Notes: generated by a model not told the origin, from the sequence alone. Shown: positions 44,995 to 53,703, numbered from the stretch's first letter. The stretch: 64,000 nt of DNA from JACVRW01 sp963751105 (GCA_963751105.1 CAVVTG010000001.1:806001-870000); one strand, 5' to 3'. Program-made: numbers and translations.

Positions 44995-46725
44995 CTAGGC
45001 CAGCAGAACGTCGTTGCGAGCGGCGATCGCCGGGAACTCCGACGGCTCGGCCGCGGCGAGCTCGCGCAGGTAGCGCTCGAGGCCGCCGGGCACGGTGAGG
45101 TTGAGGAAGTGAACGGGCTCGTCGCCCGGGTTCGAGACCGTGTGCCGGTTGCCCGGCGGCACGAAGGCGTAGCTGCCGGGGCCGGCCTCGTGCTGCTCGT
45201 CGCCCAGGAGCACGGTGAGGGTGCCCTCGAGCACGTAGAAGGAGTCGGTGAGCTTCTCGTGCTTGTGGGGCGGCGGCCCGGGCGCGCCGGGGTCGAGCTC
45301 GAACTCGACCAGTGAGACGGAGCCGAGCCCGTCGTCCGCGCCGGCGAGGATCAATCCGTTCGCGCCCGGGCCGGGGGTGACGGGGTGGCCCTCGCCGCCG
45401 CGTTGGAGGAGGCCCTCGCTCGACGGCAGGCCGCCGTCTTCTGGTGGGTCGTGCTGGTCGAACTCCGGGTCGCTTCGGCGCAGCCACTCCTCGAAGCCGC
45501 AGCCGGGCGCGTGGATGTTGAGCCAGCGAGCGCCGTCGGTGCGGTAGCGGTGGACGAGCTCGGGCGGAGCGAGCGCGAAGTCGCCGGGGGCGAGCAGGTG
45601 CTCCTCGTCGCCGAGCAGGACCGTGAGCTCGCCTTCCAGTACTCGGAAGCCGTCGGCGTGGTGGTGATGGATGTGCGGCTCGGTGGAGCCCGCGCCCTGG
45701 GTCTCGGTGAGCACCAGGCCGTCGCTCACGCACTTGATCCGGATGCGACCGCCGATGTCCTCGCCCTCGCCCGGGCCGAGCAGGTGGGGTGCGGGGGTCA
45801 TCGCTAACGAGGCCAGCGTGAGGTCGAGGCCCTCGTCGAGATCGACCTTGGCCTCCCAGCCGAGCTCCTCGCGCGCGCGAGAGGTGTCGAGGTAGATGTG
45901 CTGCACCTCGCCGGGGCGCTCCGGGGCGTGGTCGGCGCGGAAGCCGTTGTCGGAGTGACGGGCGAGGGCGTCGACGATGTCGACCACGCTGGTCTGAACG
46001 CCGCGGCCGATGTTGATGGGGCCGTTGGCGGGCGCGTCGGCGGCCCTGAGGTTCGCGTCCACGACGTCGCCGACGAAGACGTAGTCGCGCGTCTGCTCGC
46101 CGTCGCCGAAGATCTTCGGCGTGCGGTTCTCGAGCAGCGCGCCGCAGAAGATGGCGATCACGCCGGCCTCGCCGAGCGGGTCCTGGCGCGGGCCGAAGAC
46201 GTTGCCGTAGCGCAGCGAGACCGTGTTGAGGCCGTGGAGCCTTCTGAAGAGCTCGCAGTACTGCTCGGCACAGAACTTGCTCAGGCCGTAGGGCGCCTCG
46301 GGGGCGACCGGGTGGTCCTCGGGCGCGGGGAGCACCTGGCCCTCGCCGTAGATGGCGCCGCCGGTGGAGGTGTTGACGATTCGTTGCACCCCGTGCGCCT
46401 GGGCGGCCCTGAGGACGTTGACCGTGCCGCCGACGTTGATGGCGGCGTCGTGCGCCGGATCGGAGACCGACTTGCGCACGTCGATCTGGGCGGCGAGGTG
46501 GAAGATGGCGTCGGGCTTGGTGCGGCCGATCAGCTCGTCGACGGCGGCCGCGTCGCGGATGTCGAGCTCGGCCAGCTCGGCGCCGTTGCCCTTCGCCTGG
46601 TCGAGGTTCTCGCGCTTGCCGGTGGAGATGTCGTCGAGGACGGTGACCTCGTCACCCCGCTCGACGAGGGCGTCCACGAGGTTCGAGCCGATGAAGCCGG
46701 CGCCGCCGGTGACGAGTGCCTTCAT
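44995..46725 (-). CDS. UDP-glucose 4-epimerase-like SDR continuous with two cupin domains
   Basis: 576 residues from ATG 46723-46725. Residues 1-300 are an extended SDR: ALVTGGAGFIGSNLVDAL, the catalytic APYGLSKFCAEQYCELF, and RDYVFVGDVVDANLRAAD. Residues 315-420 are a cupin (PHIHHHHADGFRVLEGELTV) and residues 440-560 another (PPPHKHEKLTDSFYVLEGTL). The junction LTLASLAMTPAPHLLG holds an internal ATG directly behind an out-of-frame TAG, so the fusion may be real or may come from one missing or extra base between an epimerase gene and a double-cupin gene. It is convergent with the copper oxidase gene. Confidence 0.85.
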   Translation of the reverse strand: MKALVTGGAGFIGSNLVDALVERGDEVTVLDDISTGKRENLDQAKGNGAELAELDIRDAAAVDELIGRTKPDAIFHLAAQIDVRKSVSDPAHDAAINVGGTVNVLRAAQAHGVQRIVNTSTGGAIYGEGQVLPAPEDHPVAPEAPYGLSKFCAEQYCELFRRLHGLNTVSLRYGNVFGPRQDPLGEAGVIAIFCGALLENRTPKIFGDGEQTRDYVFVGDVVDANLRAADAPANGPINIGRGVQTSVVDIVDALARHSDNGFRADHAPERPGEVQHIYLDTSRAREELGWEAKVDLDEGLDLTLASLAMTPAPHLLGPGEGEDIGGRIRIKCVSDGLVLTETQGAGSTEPHIHHHHADGFRVLEGELTVLLGDEEHLLAPGDFALAPPELVHRYRTDGARWLNIHAPGCGFEEWLRRSDPEFDQHDPPEDGGLPSSEGLLQRGGEGHPVTPGPGANGLILAGADDGLGSVSLVEFELDPGAPGPPPHKHEKLTDSFYVLEGTLTVLLGDEQHEAGPGSYAFVPPGNRHTVSNPGDEPVHFLNLTVPGGLERYLRELAAAEPSEFPAIAARNDVLLA

Positions 46726-46736
46726 GCGGCCGGCAC

Positions 46737-47117
46737 TTAGAGCGTGGTAACGCAACAGGTCGCGTCATGTGGCCAGACCTTGCTAGATGAGCTCGCATCG
46801 GATGCAAACCGCTGAGCTCTGCCGGGCTGTCCGAAGCCTGCACCTGCGAGTACCTGATTGAAACCGAGCCGTGCAACTTCGTCGCGCGGGACGGCAACCT
46901 CTCTGCCGGCGTACGCGGTTTCGGGCGGATTCGGAAACGCGCCGCGATCATCGCCCCAGATGACGATGGAGAGACGGTCCTTGTCCGGCAACGGCTGTCC
47001 GACGTCAAGAAAAGTCGGCTTACCGCTTACCCGCGCGGTAGCGCTGAACCGGCCGCGCTGTGAAGAGTCGGCGTCCTCGTTATCGCCGACGACGGTGGTG
47101 CAGCCGGCGCGAATCAT
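46737..47117 (-). pseudogene. OB-fold nuclease-associated domain remnant (frameshifted)
   Basis: The minus strand reads GRFSATARVSGKPTFLDVG and LSIVIWGDDRGAFPNPPETA, the typical OB-fold segment found beside bacterial thermonuclease-like proteins. After AGREVAV the frame changes near 46890; the next conserved strand (LHGSVSIRYSQVQASDSPAEL) appears in another frame without a clean stop. No intact start region was found upstream. Probably a decayed or truncated gene. Confidence 0.4.
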
Positions 47118-47802
47118 CGTGCGTCGTTACGTCCGATCGGCCGAACTTCGGTATCTCGAGTCGGTACGCCAAGCTCAAGCGGAGTACGCGGTCGCGATCC
47201 GGCGTGGCCATCGTCGCGGTGCAACCGACGGCCGAATCAGCGGCGACCTATCGTGAACACGGCGAGCCAGCTCACGCGCGTCTCACCGTTCGACGCGACG
47301 GGCGCAGCTGCCGCTGCGAATCATCATGCGATCGTTCTCGATCCGGGATGAGCACGACTATCCGGTCTGAGCAGTCGCTCCCGGACGAGTTCGCGCTTGC
47401 GTCTCGCTGCCGTGCGATGTACGAGCGATCGTAGATCGTCGCTCTCGACGTGTGATACAGAAGCGCAGCCCGTGTCAGCTAGACAGAGAGCGTTTCTGGA
47501 CGTTCGCATGCGTCGAGCCGAGTCGAGATCTGGCACACGATCCGAGGACGCGCTCGCAGAGAGTCGCTCGTAGCGGGTCTGTCTTGGCAGGAGCAGATCG
47601 CCGTGCACTCGCAAGAACGTCGACGGCCGACACAGGTTCGAATCCTGATGCCGACACTCGGCGGTGGAGCCCGCAAGGACCTTGACGATTCTGATTCCGG
47701 CCTCGCAGCTTCCAAGCACGGATCCGGCGACGCCTAAATCGAAGCCTGAAGCGGGGCGCAGCTCTGATGCTCGCCGCTCGCCGCTCTAACGAGCGCGTCG
47801 GC
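47118..47802. other. Non-coding stretch with tRNA-like T-arm fragment
   Basis: About 685 bp without a supported gene. Near 47628-47655 the plus strand has CAGGTTCGAATCCTG, a perfect tRNA T-arm-like hairpin, followed by TGCCGAC. An upstream GTCTTGGCA could be a damaged acceptor partner, but no D-arm or anticodon arm can be folded. It looks like a tRNA relic, or chance. Confidence 0.35.
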
Positions 47803-48318
47803 TCAGTCGTCGTCGAAGTCGTCCGAGCCGCTGCCGCTCGAGCCGCTGCCCGAGTTGTCGTCCGACGAGCCGCTGCCGGAGTCGTCGCTGCCCGAGTCGC
47901 CGCCCGAGCGGCCGCGACCCTGGCCGCTGTTGTCGTCGCCGGGCTCGGGTGCATCGAAGTCGCCGCCGTTGTCGTCGGCCGGGGGAGCCGTTGGCGCGGG
48001 TGCCGTCGGTGCCGCGGTTCCGTCGTCGCCTGGTGCCGTGGCCTGCTGCCGGGCCCGCTCCCTGCGCGCGGCGGCCCGGCGGCGTTCGGCGGCGCGGCGG
48101 CGCGCCGCACGCCTGCGTTCCGCCCGGCGCTCGGCCCGCTGCGCCGGGCTCGGACCGGACTCCTCCGGCGGCGCCAGCGTGTCGCCCGCGCTCAGCGGCT
48201 CGGCCGACAGCCCCACGCTGTCGCCCGAGATCGTGTTGGCCAGCAGGCCGATGCCCACCGCGGCGGCCAGGCCGGCGATCAGGAGGGCGGCGCCCACGGC
48301 GATTCGTCTCGCGTTCAT
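47803..48318 (-). CDS. Membrane-anchored protein with Arg/Ala coiled region and acidic Ser/Gly/Asp tail
   Basis: 171 residues. An N-terminal signal anchor (AVGAALLIAGLAAAVGIGLL) precedes a strongly basic helical stretch (AERRAERRRAARRRAAERRR, about residues 62-90). A Pro/Thr linker and an acidic, Ser/Gly-rich tail ending in SDDFDDD complete it. It lies 12 bp after the sensor kinase and is the third gene of that operon. The tail resembles that of the exported protein at 50543-51193. No family recognised; possibly a periplasmic partner of the kinase. Confidence 0.7.
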   Translation of the reverse strand: MNARRIAVGAALLIAGLAAAVGIGLLANTISGDSVGLSAEPLSAGDTLAPPEESGPSPAQRAERRAERRRAARRRAAERRRAAARRERARQQATAPGDDGTAAPTAPAPTAPPADDNGGDFDAPEPGDDNSGQGRGRSGGDSGSDDSGSGSSDDNSGSGSSGSGSDDFDDD

Positions 48319-48330
48319 CGCTCTCTCAAC

Positions 48331-49752
48331 CTAGCCCCGCCTCGGTAAGGCCTCGTCGAGTTGCGGGTCAGCTGCGGGTAAGGAGCTGTGGGCCGGCAGC
48401 ACGATCTCCGCGCGGGCGCCGCCCTCGGGCCGGTTGCTCAGGGTCGCCTCGCCGTCCCAGCGCTGCGCCAGCGCCTCCACCACGTTCAGGCCCAGCCCGG
48501 TGCCCGGCGCGCCGTCGCGGCTGGCCGAGCCGCGGTAGAAGCGCTCGAACACCTGCTCACGCTCGCTCTCGTCGATCCCGGGCCCCTCGTCCGCGACCGC
48601 GATCCGCACCCGTCCGCCCTCGACTCGCCACCCGATCGTCACCCGCGTGCGCGCGGGGGAGTAGTGCAGAGCGTTCTCGATCAGGTTGTCGAGCATGGCG
48701 GCGAGGTCCTCGGGCGAGCTGCGCACCTCGATCGGGTCGCCCTCGTCGATGACGAGCTCGTGTCCGCTGCGCTGCGCGGGCGCGAGCCAGCGCTCGCAGG
48801 CGGCGGCGGTCGCCTCGCTCACGTCGACGGGCTCGGCGGGCGGCCGCTCGCGCTCGCCGGCCAGCGTGAGCAGCTCGGAGAGCAGGCGGGCCAGCCGCTC
48901 GGTCTCGTGCTCGGCCGCCGCCAGCTCGTCCCGGACGGCGGGCTGATCCGACTTCGCCGCGGCCGCCTCCAGCCGCAGCCGCAGGCCGGTGAGCGGAGTG
49001 CGCAGCTGGTGCGAGGCGTTGGCCACGAACTCGCGCTGGGCGGTGAGCGAGCGCCCGAGCCGGCCGGTCATGTCGTTGAACGCCGTGGCCACCTCCTGCT
49101 GCTCGGTGGAGCCGGTGACCGTCGCCCGCTCGTCGAGATCGCCTCCGGCCACCCGCCGGGCGCTGGCGGCGAGGTTGCGCAGCGGCTTGGCCAGCGACCC
49201 GGCCAGCAGCCAGGCCACGCCCAGGCCGAGCAGCAGCGCGACGATGCCCACGCCGATGAGGGCGATCACGTCGTTTCGCACCTCGGTGTTCACGGCCTCG
49301 ACGCTCTGGGTCACCCGCACCGCGCCCGCCGGCTGGCCCTCGACCACGATCGGCACGGCGGTGAAGAGGAGGTCCTGGTCGAGGTCGTTGCTGCGGCGCT
49401 CGCCCTGGGAGGCGCGGCCGTCGAGCGCGCGGGCGATCTCGGGGCGGCTCGAGTAGTCGCCCCGGGCGCCCTCGCGCTCCGAGTCCGCCAGCAGCGCGCC
49501 GTTCTCGTCCACCACGATCACCCGGCCGCCGAGGTCCTCGTCCGAGCTCTCCACGAGCGACTGGAGCTGGTCGCGGTCCTCCAGCCGCCCCGACGCTCCC
49601 GCGGCCAGCAGCTGCGCCTGGCCCTGGGCCTCGCTCCTGATCTCGGCGTCCACGCGCTTGGAGAGGTTGAGCGCCAGCGGCACCTCCAGGGCGACGATCA
49701 CCAGAACGAGCACGTAGGCGAAGGCGAGGAGCAGGCGGGCGCGGAGGCTCAT
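48331..49752 (-). CDS. Two-component sensor histidine kinase, HAMP type
   Basis: 473 residues. TM1 (LLLAFAYVLVLVIVALEVPL), an extracytoplasmic sensor domain of about 130 residues, TM2 (VIALIGVGIVALLLGLGVAW) and HAMP come first. The H-box is FVANASHQLRTPLTGLRL, N-box NLIENALHYSP, G boxes DEGPGIDE and GTGLGLNVVEA. Pairs with the response regulator immediately upstream, whose stop overlaps this ATG by 4 bp. The signal sensed is unknown. Confidence 0.95.
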   Translation of the reverse strand: MSLRARLLLAFAYVLVLVIVALEVPLALNLSKRVDAEIRSEAQGQAQLLAAGASGRLEDRDQLQSLVESSDEDLGGRVIVVDENGALLADSEREGARGDYSSRPEIARALDGRASQGERRSNDLDQDLLFTAVPIVVEGQPAGAVRVTQSVEAVNTEVRNDVIALIGVGIVALLLGLGVAWLLAGSLAKPLRNLAASARRVAGGDLDERATVTGSTEQQEVATAFNDMTGRLGRSLTAQREFVANASHQLRTPLTGLRLRLEAAAAKSDQPAVRDELAAAEHETERLARLLSELLTLAGERERPPAEPVDVSEATAAACERWLAPAQRSGHELVIDEGDPIEVRSSPEDLAAMLDNLIENALHYSPARTRVTIGWRVEGGRVRIAVADEGPGIDESEREQVFERFYRGSASRDGAPGTGLGLNVVEALAQRWDGEATLSNRPEGGARAEIVLPAHSSLPAADPQLDEALPRRG

Positions 49753-50474
49753 GTCAGCTCGTCGGGCGCCGCGAAGCGGAAGCCCACCCCGCGGACGGTG
49801 TGGATGAAGCGCGGGTCGGTGGAGTCGTCGCCGAGCTTGCGGCGCAGACTCGACACGTGCACGTCGAGCGTCTTCGTGGAGCCGAACCAGTTGGTGTCCC
49901 AGACCTCGTCGATCAGCCGCTCGCGCGTGACCACCGTGCCGGCCTCGCGCATCAGCAGCTCGAGCAGCTCGAACTCGCGGCGGGTGAGGTCGAGCTCGGT
50001 TGCGTCGAGGGTTGCGGTGCGGCGGCCGGGATCGAGCTTCAGCGGGCCGACCTCGATCGGCTCCTGCGGCTTCTCTCGCTCGGCCGAGGGCTGCTCGGCG
50101 CGGCGCAGGACGGCCCTGATCCGCGCGGCCACCTCGCGGGCGCTGAACGGCTTGACGATGTAGTCGTCGGCGCCGAGCTCGAGTCCGACGATGCGGTCGG
50201 TCTCCTCGCCCCGCGCCGTGAGCATGATGATCGGGGTGTTGGATCGCGCCCGGAGGGCTCGGCAGACGTCGAAGCCCGAGCCGTCGGGCAACATGACGTC
50301 GAGGAGGACGAGGTCGGGCTCGCTCTCGGCGGCGAGGCGTTCGGCCTCGGCCGCGGTGCGGGCCACCTCGGTGGCAAAGCCCTCGCTCTCGAGGGCCGCT
50401 TGCAGCGGCTCGGTGATCGAAGCTTCGTCCTCGACCATCAGGACGGTTCGCCTGCCCGTGGCCATCTGCGTCAA
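49749..50474 (-). CDS. OmpR/PhoB-family response regulator
   Basis: 241 residues; an internal ATG at 50465 is an alternative start. Receiver: VLMVEDEASI (acidic pocket), phosphoacceptor Asp in DLVLLDVMLPDGSGFD, Thr/Ser in PIIMLTARGEE, Lys in DDYIVKPFSARE. C-terminal winged helix: LTRREFELLELLMREAG and TKTLDVHVSSLRRKLGDD. First gene of a three-gene operon with the kinase and the acidic-tail protein. Confidence 0.96.
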   Translation of the reverse strand: MTQMATGRRTVLMVEDEASITEPLQAALESEGFATEVARTAAEAERLAAESEPDLVLLDVMLPDGSGFDVCRALRARSNTPIIMLTARGEETDRIVGLELGADDYIVKPFSAREVAARIRAVLRRAEQPSAEREKPQEPIEVGPLKLDPGRRTATLDATELDLTRREFELLELLMREAGTVVTRERLIDEVWDTNWFGSTKTLDVHVSSLRRKLGDDSTDPRFIHTVRGVGFRFAAPDELT

Positions 50475-50542
50475 TGCTAGGGCGGGTTGGGCCGCCGGGA
50501 CGCCGGTCCCGGCGGCCGCTTCACCCGCGAGCCGTCTGTGGC

Positions 50543-51193
50543 TCAGTCGTCGTCGCCGCCCGAGCCGGAGCCCGAGCTGTCGTCGTCGTAGTCGTCGTCG
50601 CTGTCGTCGCCGCCGCTGTGGCCGGAGCCGGAGCCGCTCGAGTCGCCGGAGCCCGACCCGCTGTGGTCGTCGTCGAAGTCGTCGCTGCGGTCGACCTCGA
50701 AGCCGCCGCTGCGGTCCTCGGCGTTGCCGGGGCCGGAGTTGTCGACGCGGTCGCCGCCGTGATCGTCGCGATCGTCGTCGTGGCCTCGGTCATCCTCGAC
50801 ACGCCCGCCCACGCCGGTGCAGCGCGGATCGTTGGCGTGCTCGGCCTCGTCGCAGGGGCCGGAGATGTCCACGCCGCCATTCGGCTGAGCCGGAGGCGCG
50901 GGCTTCGGGTTCACGACGCCCGCGCAGCGCGGATCGTTCGCGTGCTCGGCCTCGTCACACGGGCCGGAGATGTCGCCGGGCCGGTTGTCGTCGTCGTTCC
51001 GAGGGCGATCGTCTCGACCCCGGTCCTCGGCCTCAGTCGTGGTGGTGCGGTCCTCGGCCGTGGTCGTGCCGTCCTCGGTGGTCGTCGTCCCCACGGTGCT
51101 CGAGGACGGATCCTGCCCCACTCCGGCCACCACCACCGCGGCCAGGATGCCGAACAGGGCGACGGCCAGGCTCAGTGTCAGGACTCTCTTCAT
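50543..51193 (-). CDS. Exported acidic low-complexity protein with two Cys-containing repeats
   Basis: 216 residues from ATG 51191-51193 with the ribosome binding site AAGGGAG. Signal peptide RVLTLSLAVALFGILAAVVV. A Thr/Glu-rich segment is followed by two copies of DISGPCDEAEHANDPRC and a long Asp/Ser/Gly tail (DSDDDYDDDSSGSGSGGDDD). The two-cysteine repeats may form small disulphide or calcium-binding loops. It is transcribed toward the two-component operon, 69 bp upstream of the regulator start, and may be regulated by it. Family unknown. Confidence 0.75.
   Translation of the reverse strand: MKRVLTLSLAVALFGILAAVVVAGVGQDPSSSTVGTTTTEDGTTTAEDRTTTTEAEDRGRDDRPRNDDDNRPGDISGPCDEAEHANDPRCAGVVNPKPAPPAQPNGGVDISGPCDEAEHANDPRCTGVGGRVEDDRGHDDDRDDHGGDRVDNSGPGNAEDRSGGFEVDRSDDFDDDHSGSGSGDSSGSGSGHSGGDDSDDDYDDDSSGSGSGGDDD
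50819..50869 (-). repeat. 51-bp direct repeat, copy 1
   Basis: Encodes one DISGPCDEAEHANDPRC unit inside the exported acidic protein. The second copy starts 105 bp further on (50924-50974) and differs at only a few bases, indicating a recent internal duplication. Confidence 0.75.
50924..50974 (-). repeat. 51-bp direct repeat, copy 2
   Basis: Second copy of the DISGPCDEAEHANDPRC-encoding unit; see copy 1 at 50819-50869. Confidence 0.75.
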
Positions 51194-51295
51194 GCTGCTC
51201 CCTTCGCTCGCTTCAAGGTCGATAGGCAGCATGCGTCCCGGCCGCCCAACGGCACGCCAGCGGCGGGTAAGGGTTCGGTAAGCCTGTGCGCGTAC

Positions 51296-51301
51296 TAGAT
51301 T
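51296..51301 (+). promoter_or_regulatory. Putative -10 (TAGATT) of tmk-holB operon
   Basis: TAGATT ends 7 bases before GTG 51309, with no ribosome binding site between, which fits a leaderless transcript. Confidence 0.5.
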
Positions 51302-51308
51302 CGCTGCC

Positions 51309-51920
51309 GTGCGAGGACTGTTCGTGACCTTCGAGGGAATCGACCGCTCGGGGAAGACCACCCAGGCGCGTCTGCTCACCGAGTCGCTGGGCTCCGACGC
51401 GCTCGGCGTGCGCGAGCCGGGCGGCACCGAGGCGGGCGAGCGCGTCCGCGCGATCCTGAAGGATGGCGACGTGCCTCTCTCACTCGAGGCCGAGGCGCTC
51501 CTGTTCGCCGCCGCGCGGGCCGAGCTGGTGGCCGACGTGATCCTGCCGGCCCTCGCCACCGGTCGCGTGGTCGTGTCGGACCGCTTCCTCGACTCCTCGC
51601 TCGCCTACCAGGGAGGAGCGCGCGGGCTGGGCATGGACGACGTGGCCGCGGTCAACCGCTTCGCCTCGCGCGGCCTGGCGCCCGACCTGACCTTCCTGCT
51701 CGACATCTCGGTGGCGGACGCGGGGCGCCGGACGGGGGAGACCGACCGCTTCGAGGACGAGGGCGAGGAGCTGCAGGAGGCGGTGCTGGCGGCGTACGAG
51801 CGGCTGATCGAGGCGGAGCCCGAGCGCTGGCGGCGAATCGACGCCACCCGCTCTCCGTCCGAGATCCATGCCGACGTGGTCGCCGAGGTCGAGGCGGCGC
51901 GGGCGGGGGCCTCGGCGTGA
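51309..51920 (+). CDS. tmk: Thymidylate kinase
   Basis: 203 residues. P-loop FEGIDRSGKTTQARLL, VREPGGTEAGERVRAIL, and the DRY-type motif in VVVSDRFLDSSLAYQGGARG are diagnostic. It phosphorylates dTMP to dTDP in pyrimidine metabolism. Leaderless GTG start; its stop overlaps the holB start by 4 bp. Confidence 0.96.
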   Translation: MRGLFVTFEGIDRSGKTTQARLLTESLGSDALGVREPGGTEAGERVRAILKDGDVPLSLEAEALLFAAARAELVADVILPALATGRVVVSDRFLDSSLAYQGGARGLGMDDVAAVNRFASRGLAPDLTFLLDISVADAGRRTGETDRFEDEGEELQEAVLAAYERLIEAEPERWRRIDATRSPSEIHADVVAEVEAARAGASA

Positions 51921-53057
51921 GCGCGGACGTGCTCGACGGGACCGCGGACCACCCGCAGGCCCGGATCGTGCTGGCGAATGCGCTGCGCTCGCAGCCCTCG
52001 CACGCGTATCTGTTCCACGGGCCCGCCGGGGTGGGCAAGCGGACGGTGGCGCGGGCGTTCGCGGCCGAGCTGCTGGCCTTCGATGCTGCCGATCCCGAGG
52101 AGGTCCGGCTGCGCGTGGCTCACGGGGTGCATCCCGATCTCACCTGGGTGCGGCCGAGTGGTGCTCACGTCATGCGCGTGGACGACGTGGAGGGGCCGGT
52201 GGTGTCGGCGGCCACGCGAACGCCCTTCGAGGCCGCGCGGCGCGTGTTCGTCCTGGAGCGGGTGGACACCATGAACGACGAGGTGGCCAACCGGCTCCTG
52301 AAGACGTTGGAGGAGCCGGCCTCGTTCGTGCATCTGATCCTGCTGACGGACGCGATCGGACGCGTGCTCGACACGGTGGTGTCGCGCTGCCAGGCGGTGC
52401 GCTTCGAGCCGTTGCCGGCGGCGCGGATTGCCGCTTCGCTGGAGGCGGCGGGAGCGCCGGCCGAGCAGGCTCTTTCTTGCGCTCGATTGGCTTTGGGGAA
52501 CGCCGCGCGAGCGCTCTATCTGGCGTCGCCGGAGGGTGTGGAGGTGCGCGCCGAGGTGGACGCGTTCGTGGCGGCGGCGCTGGGCGACGGCGGTGACGAC
52601 CCGGTGGTGGCGGTCGAGCCCTGGCGCCCGTTGTTGGAACGCGCCGAGACGCGCCGGCTGGCGGCCGAGGAGGAGCTGGCCGGGGTGGCTTCGCGAGCGA
52701 CTCGAGATCGAGCCCAAGGGCCGCGAGCGCCGGGCGATCGAGCGAGAGTTCGAGGACGCGGCCAAGCGCGACGGGCGCCGGGCGCGAACCGAGTCGCTCG
52801 ACCTGTCGCTGATGCTGGCCTCGCTGGCGTTTCGGGATCTGGTGTGCGCGGCCGAGGATGCGCCGGATGCCGTGCTGGCGACCGACCGCGACAGCTCGCT
52901 GCTCGACCGGGCTCGCTCGCGCGATCCTCGCCGGCTGCGCGAGGCGGCGGAGCGCTGCGAGGAGGTGCGCCAGTCGCTGGAGCTGAACGTGAGCGAGGAC
53001 CTGGCGCTGTCGGCGCTGGGCTTCCGGCTCGCGGCGCTGGCGGGCCCGGGCGCCTAG
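51917..53057 (+). CDS. holB: DNA polymerase III delta-prime subunit, frameshifted
   Basis: About 380 residues. HAYLFHGPAGVGKRTVARAF (Walker A), the SRC motif in VLDTVVSRCQAVRF and NRLLKTLEEPASFVHLIL are clamp-loader hallmarks. The frame breaks near 52685 in a GGGG run; removing one G restores GWLRERLEIEPKGRERRAIE and a normal C-terminal helical domain. The typical four-cysteine zinc module of DnaX-like subunits is not present, as in many HolB. Follows tmk with a 4-bp overlap, a common pairing. Confidence 0.92.
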
Positions 53058-53061
53058 AGGG

Positions 53062-53400
53062 TCAGAGGGTCGGCTCGGCGACGAGGTAGTAGAAGAGCAC
53101 GGCCATGATCGCCGTGGCGACGCTCCACAGGAGGACCCAGCCGACTCGCTCCTGAGCCTTCATCTGAGGCCGAGCGAGCCCGAAGATGACGGCGAGCTCG
53201 AAGATCACGCAGGCGCCGACGAAGATCGCGACGTTCCAGATCCCGGTGATCGCCATGAGGATGTAGAGGGGCACCTGAGTGCCGGCGACAGCGCCACCCA
53301 CCGAGAGCAGGAAGACGAAGTACTCGTTGTAGCTGTCGCGATAGATCGGCTGCCTCGGATCGAGGGCAGCCGCGAGCTTGCTGGAGCGCTGTTCGGCCAT
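53062..53400 (-). CDS. Three-helix membrane protein, unknown
   Basis: 112 residues with three hydrophobic spans (YFVFLLSVGGAVAGTQVPLY, IWNVAIFVGACVIFELAVIF, VLLWSVATAIMAVLFYYLV). The N-terminus MAEQRSSKLAAALDP is soluble. No known family recognised. It is 8 bp after the DUF192 gene; in a shifted frame the DUF192 reading runs straight into this start. Confidence 0.65.
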   Translation of the reverse strand: MAEQRSSKLAAALDPRQPIYRDSYNEYFVFLLSVGGAVAGTQVPLYILMAITGIWNVAIFVGACVIFELAVIFGLARPQMKAQERVGWVLLWSVATAIMAVLFYYLVAEPTL

Positions 53401-53408
53401 CGCGACGA

Positions 53409-53672
53409 TTATCTCACCCTGGCCAGCGCGAGTCTCGATGACGGCTGTCGGGCCTCGCCACAGGAAGCGATGCGCCGCGGCGCCAGACCGCGGACAACCC
53501 GGACCACCTCACCCCGCGCATCGAGGAAAACAACGTCGATCGGAAAGCGCATACCGAAGGTGTGGACCGACCGGCACCGGGGAAAGGCGAGCGCCCAGCC
53601 ATCGGGCGGCCGGCGCCTGAGCGCGAGGCCTCTGGTGCGCTGCTTGAGCGTCCGGGCAACGACAATCTCCAC
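53409..53672 (-). CDS. DUF192 family protein (probably frameshifted at C-terminus)
   Basis: 87 residues as read. ARTLKQRTRGLALRRRPPD and the signature RSVHTFGMRFPIDVVFLD are typical of DUF192. The last 15 residues do not fit. Shifting the frame near 53463 gives TAVIETRAGQGE, the expected family end, which then has no stop before the ATG of the membrane protein downstream. Function of the family is not established. Confidence 0.8.
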   Translation of the reverse strand: MEIVVARTLKQRTRGLALRRRPPDGWALAFPRCRSVHTFGMRFPIDVVFLDARGEVVRVVRGLAPRRIASCGEARQPSSRLALARVR

Positions 53673-53697
53673 CGCCGGGATGAGTGCCGAGCCGGGC

Positions 53698-53703
53698 TAC
53701 ACT
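53698..53703 (+). promoter_or_regulatory. Putative -10 (TACACT) of tRNA-Thr
   Basis: TACACT lies 13 bases upstream of the tRNA 5' end, a suitable distance for a tRNA promoter. No clear -35 was identified. Confidence 0.45.

Noticed and set aside
47628..47655. Functional tRNA gene
   Set aside because: Only a T-arm and a partial acceptor can be drawn. There is no D-arm or anticodon stem-loop in the preceding 60 bases.
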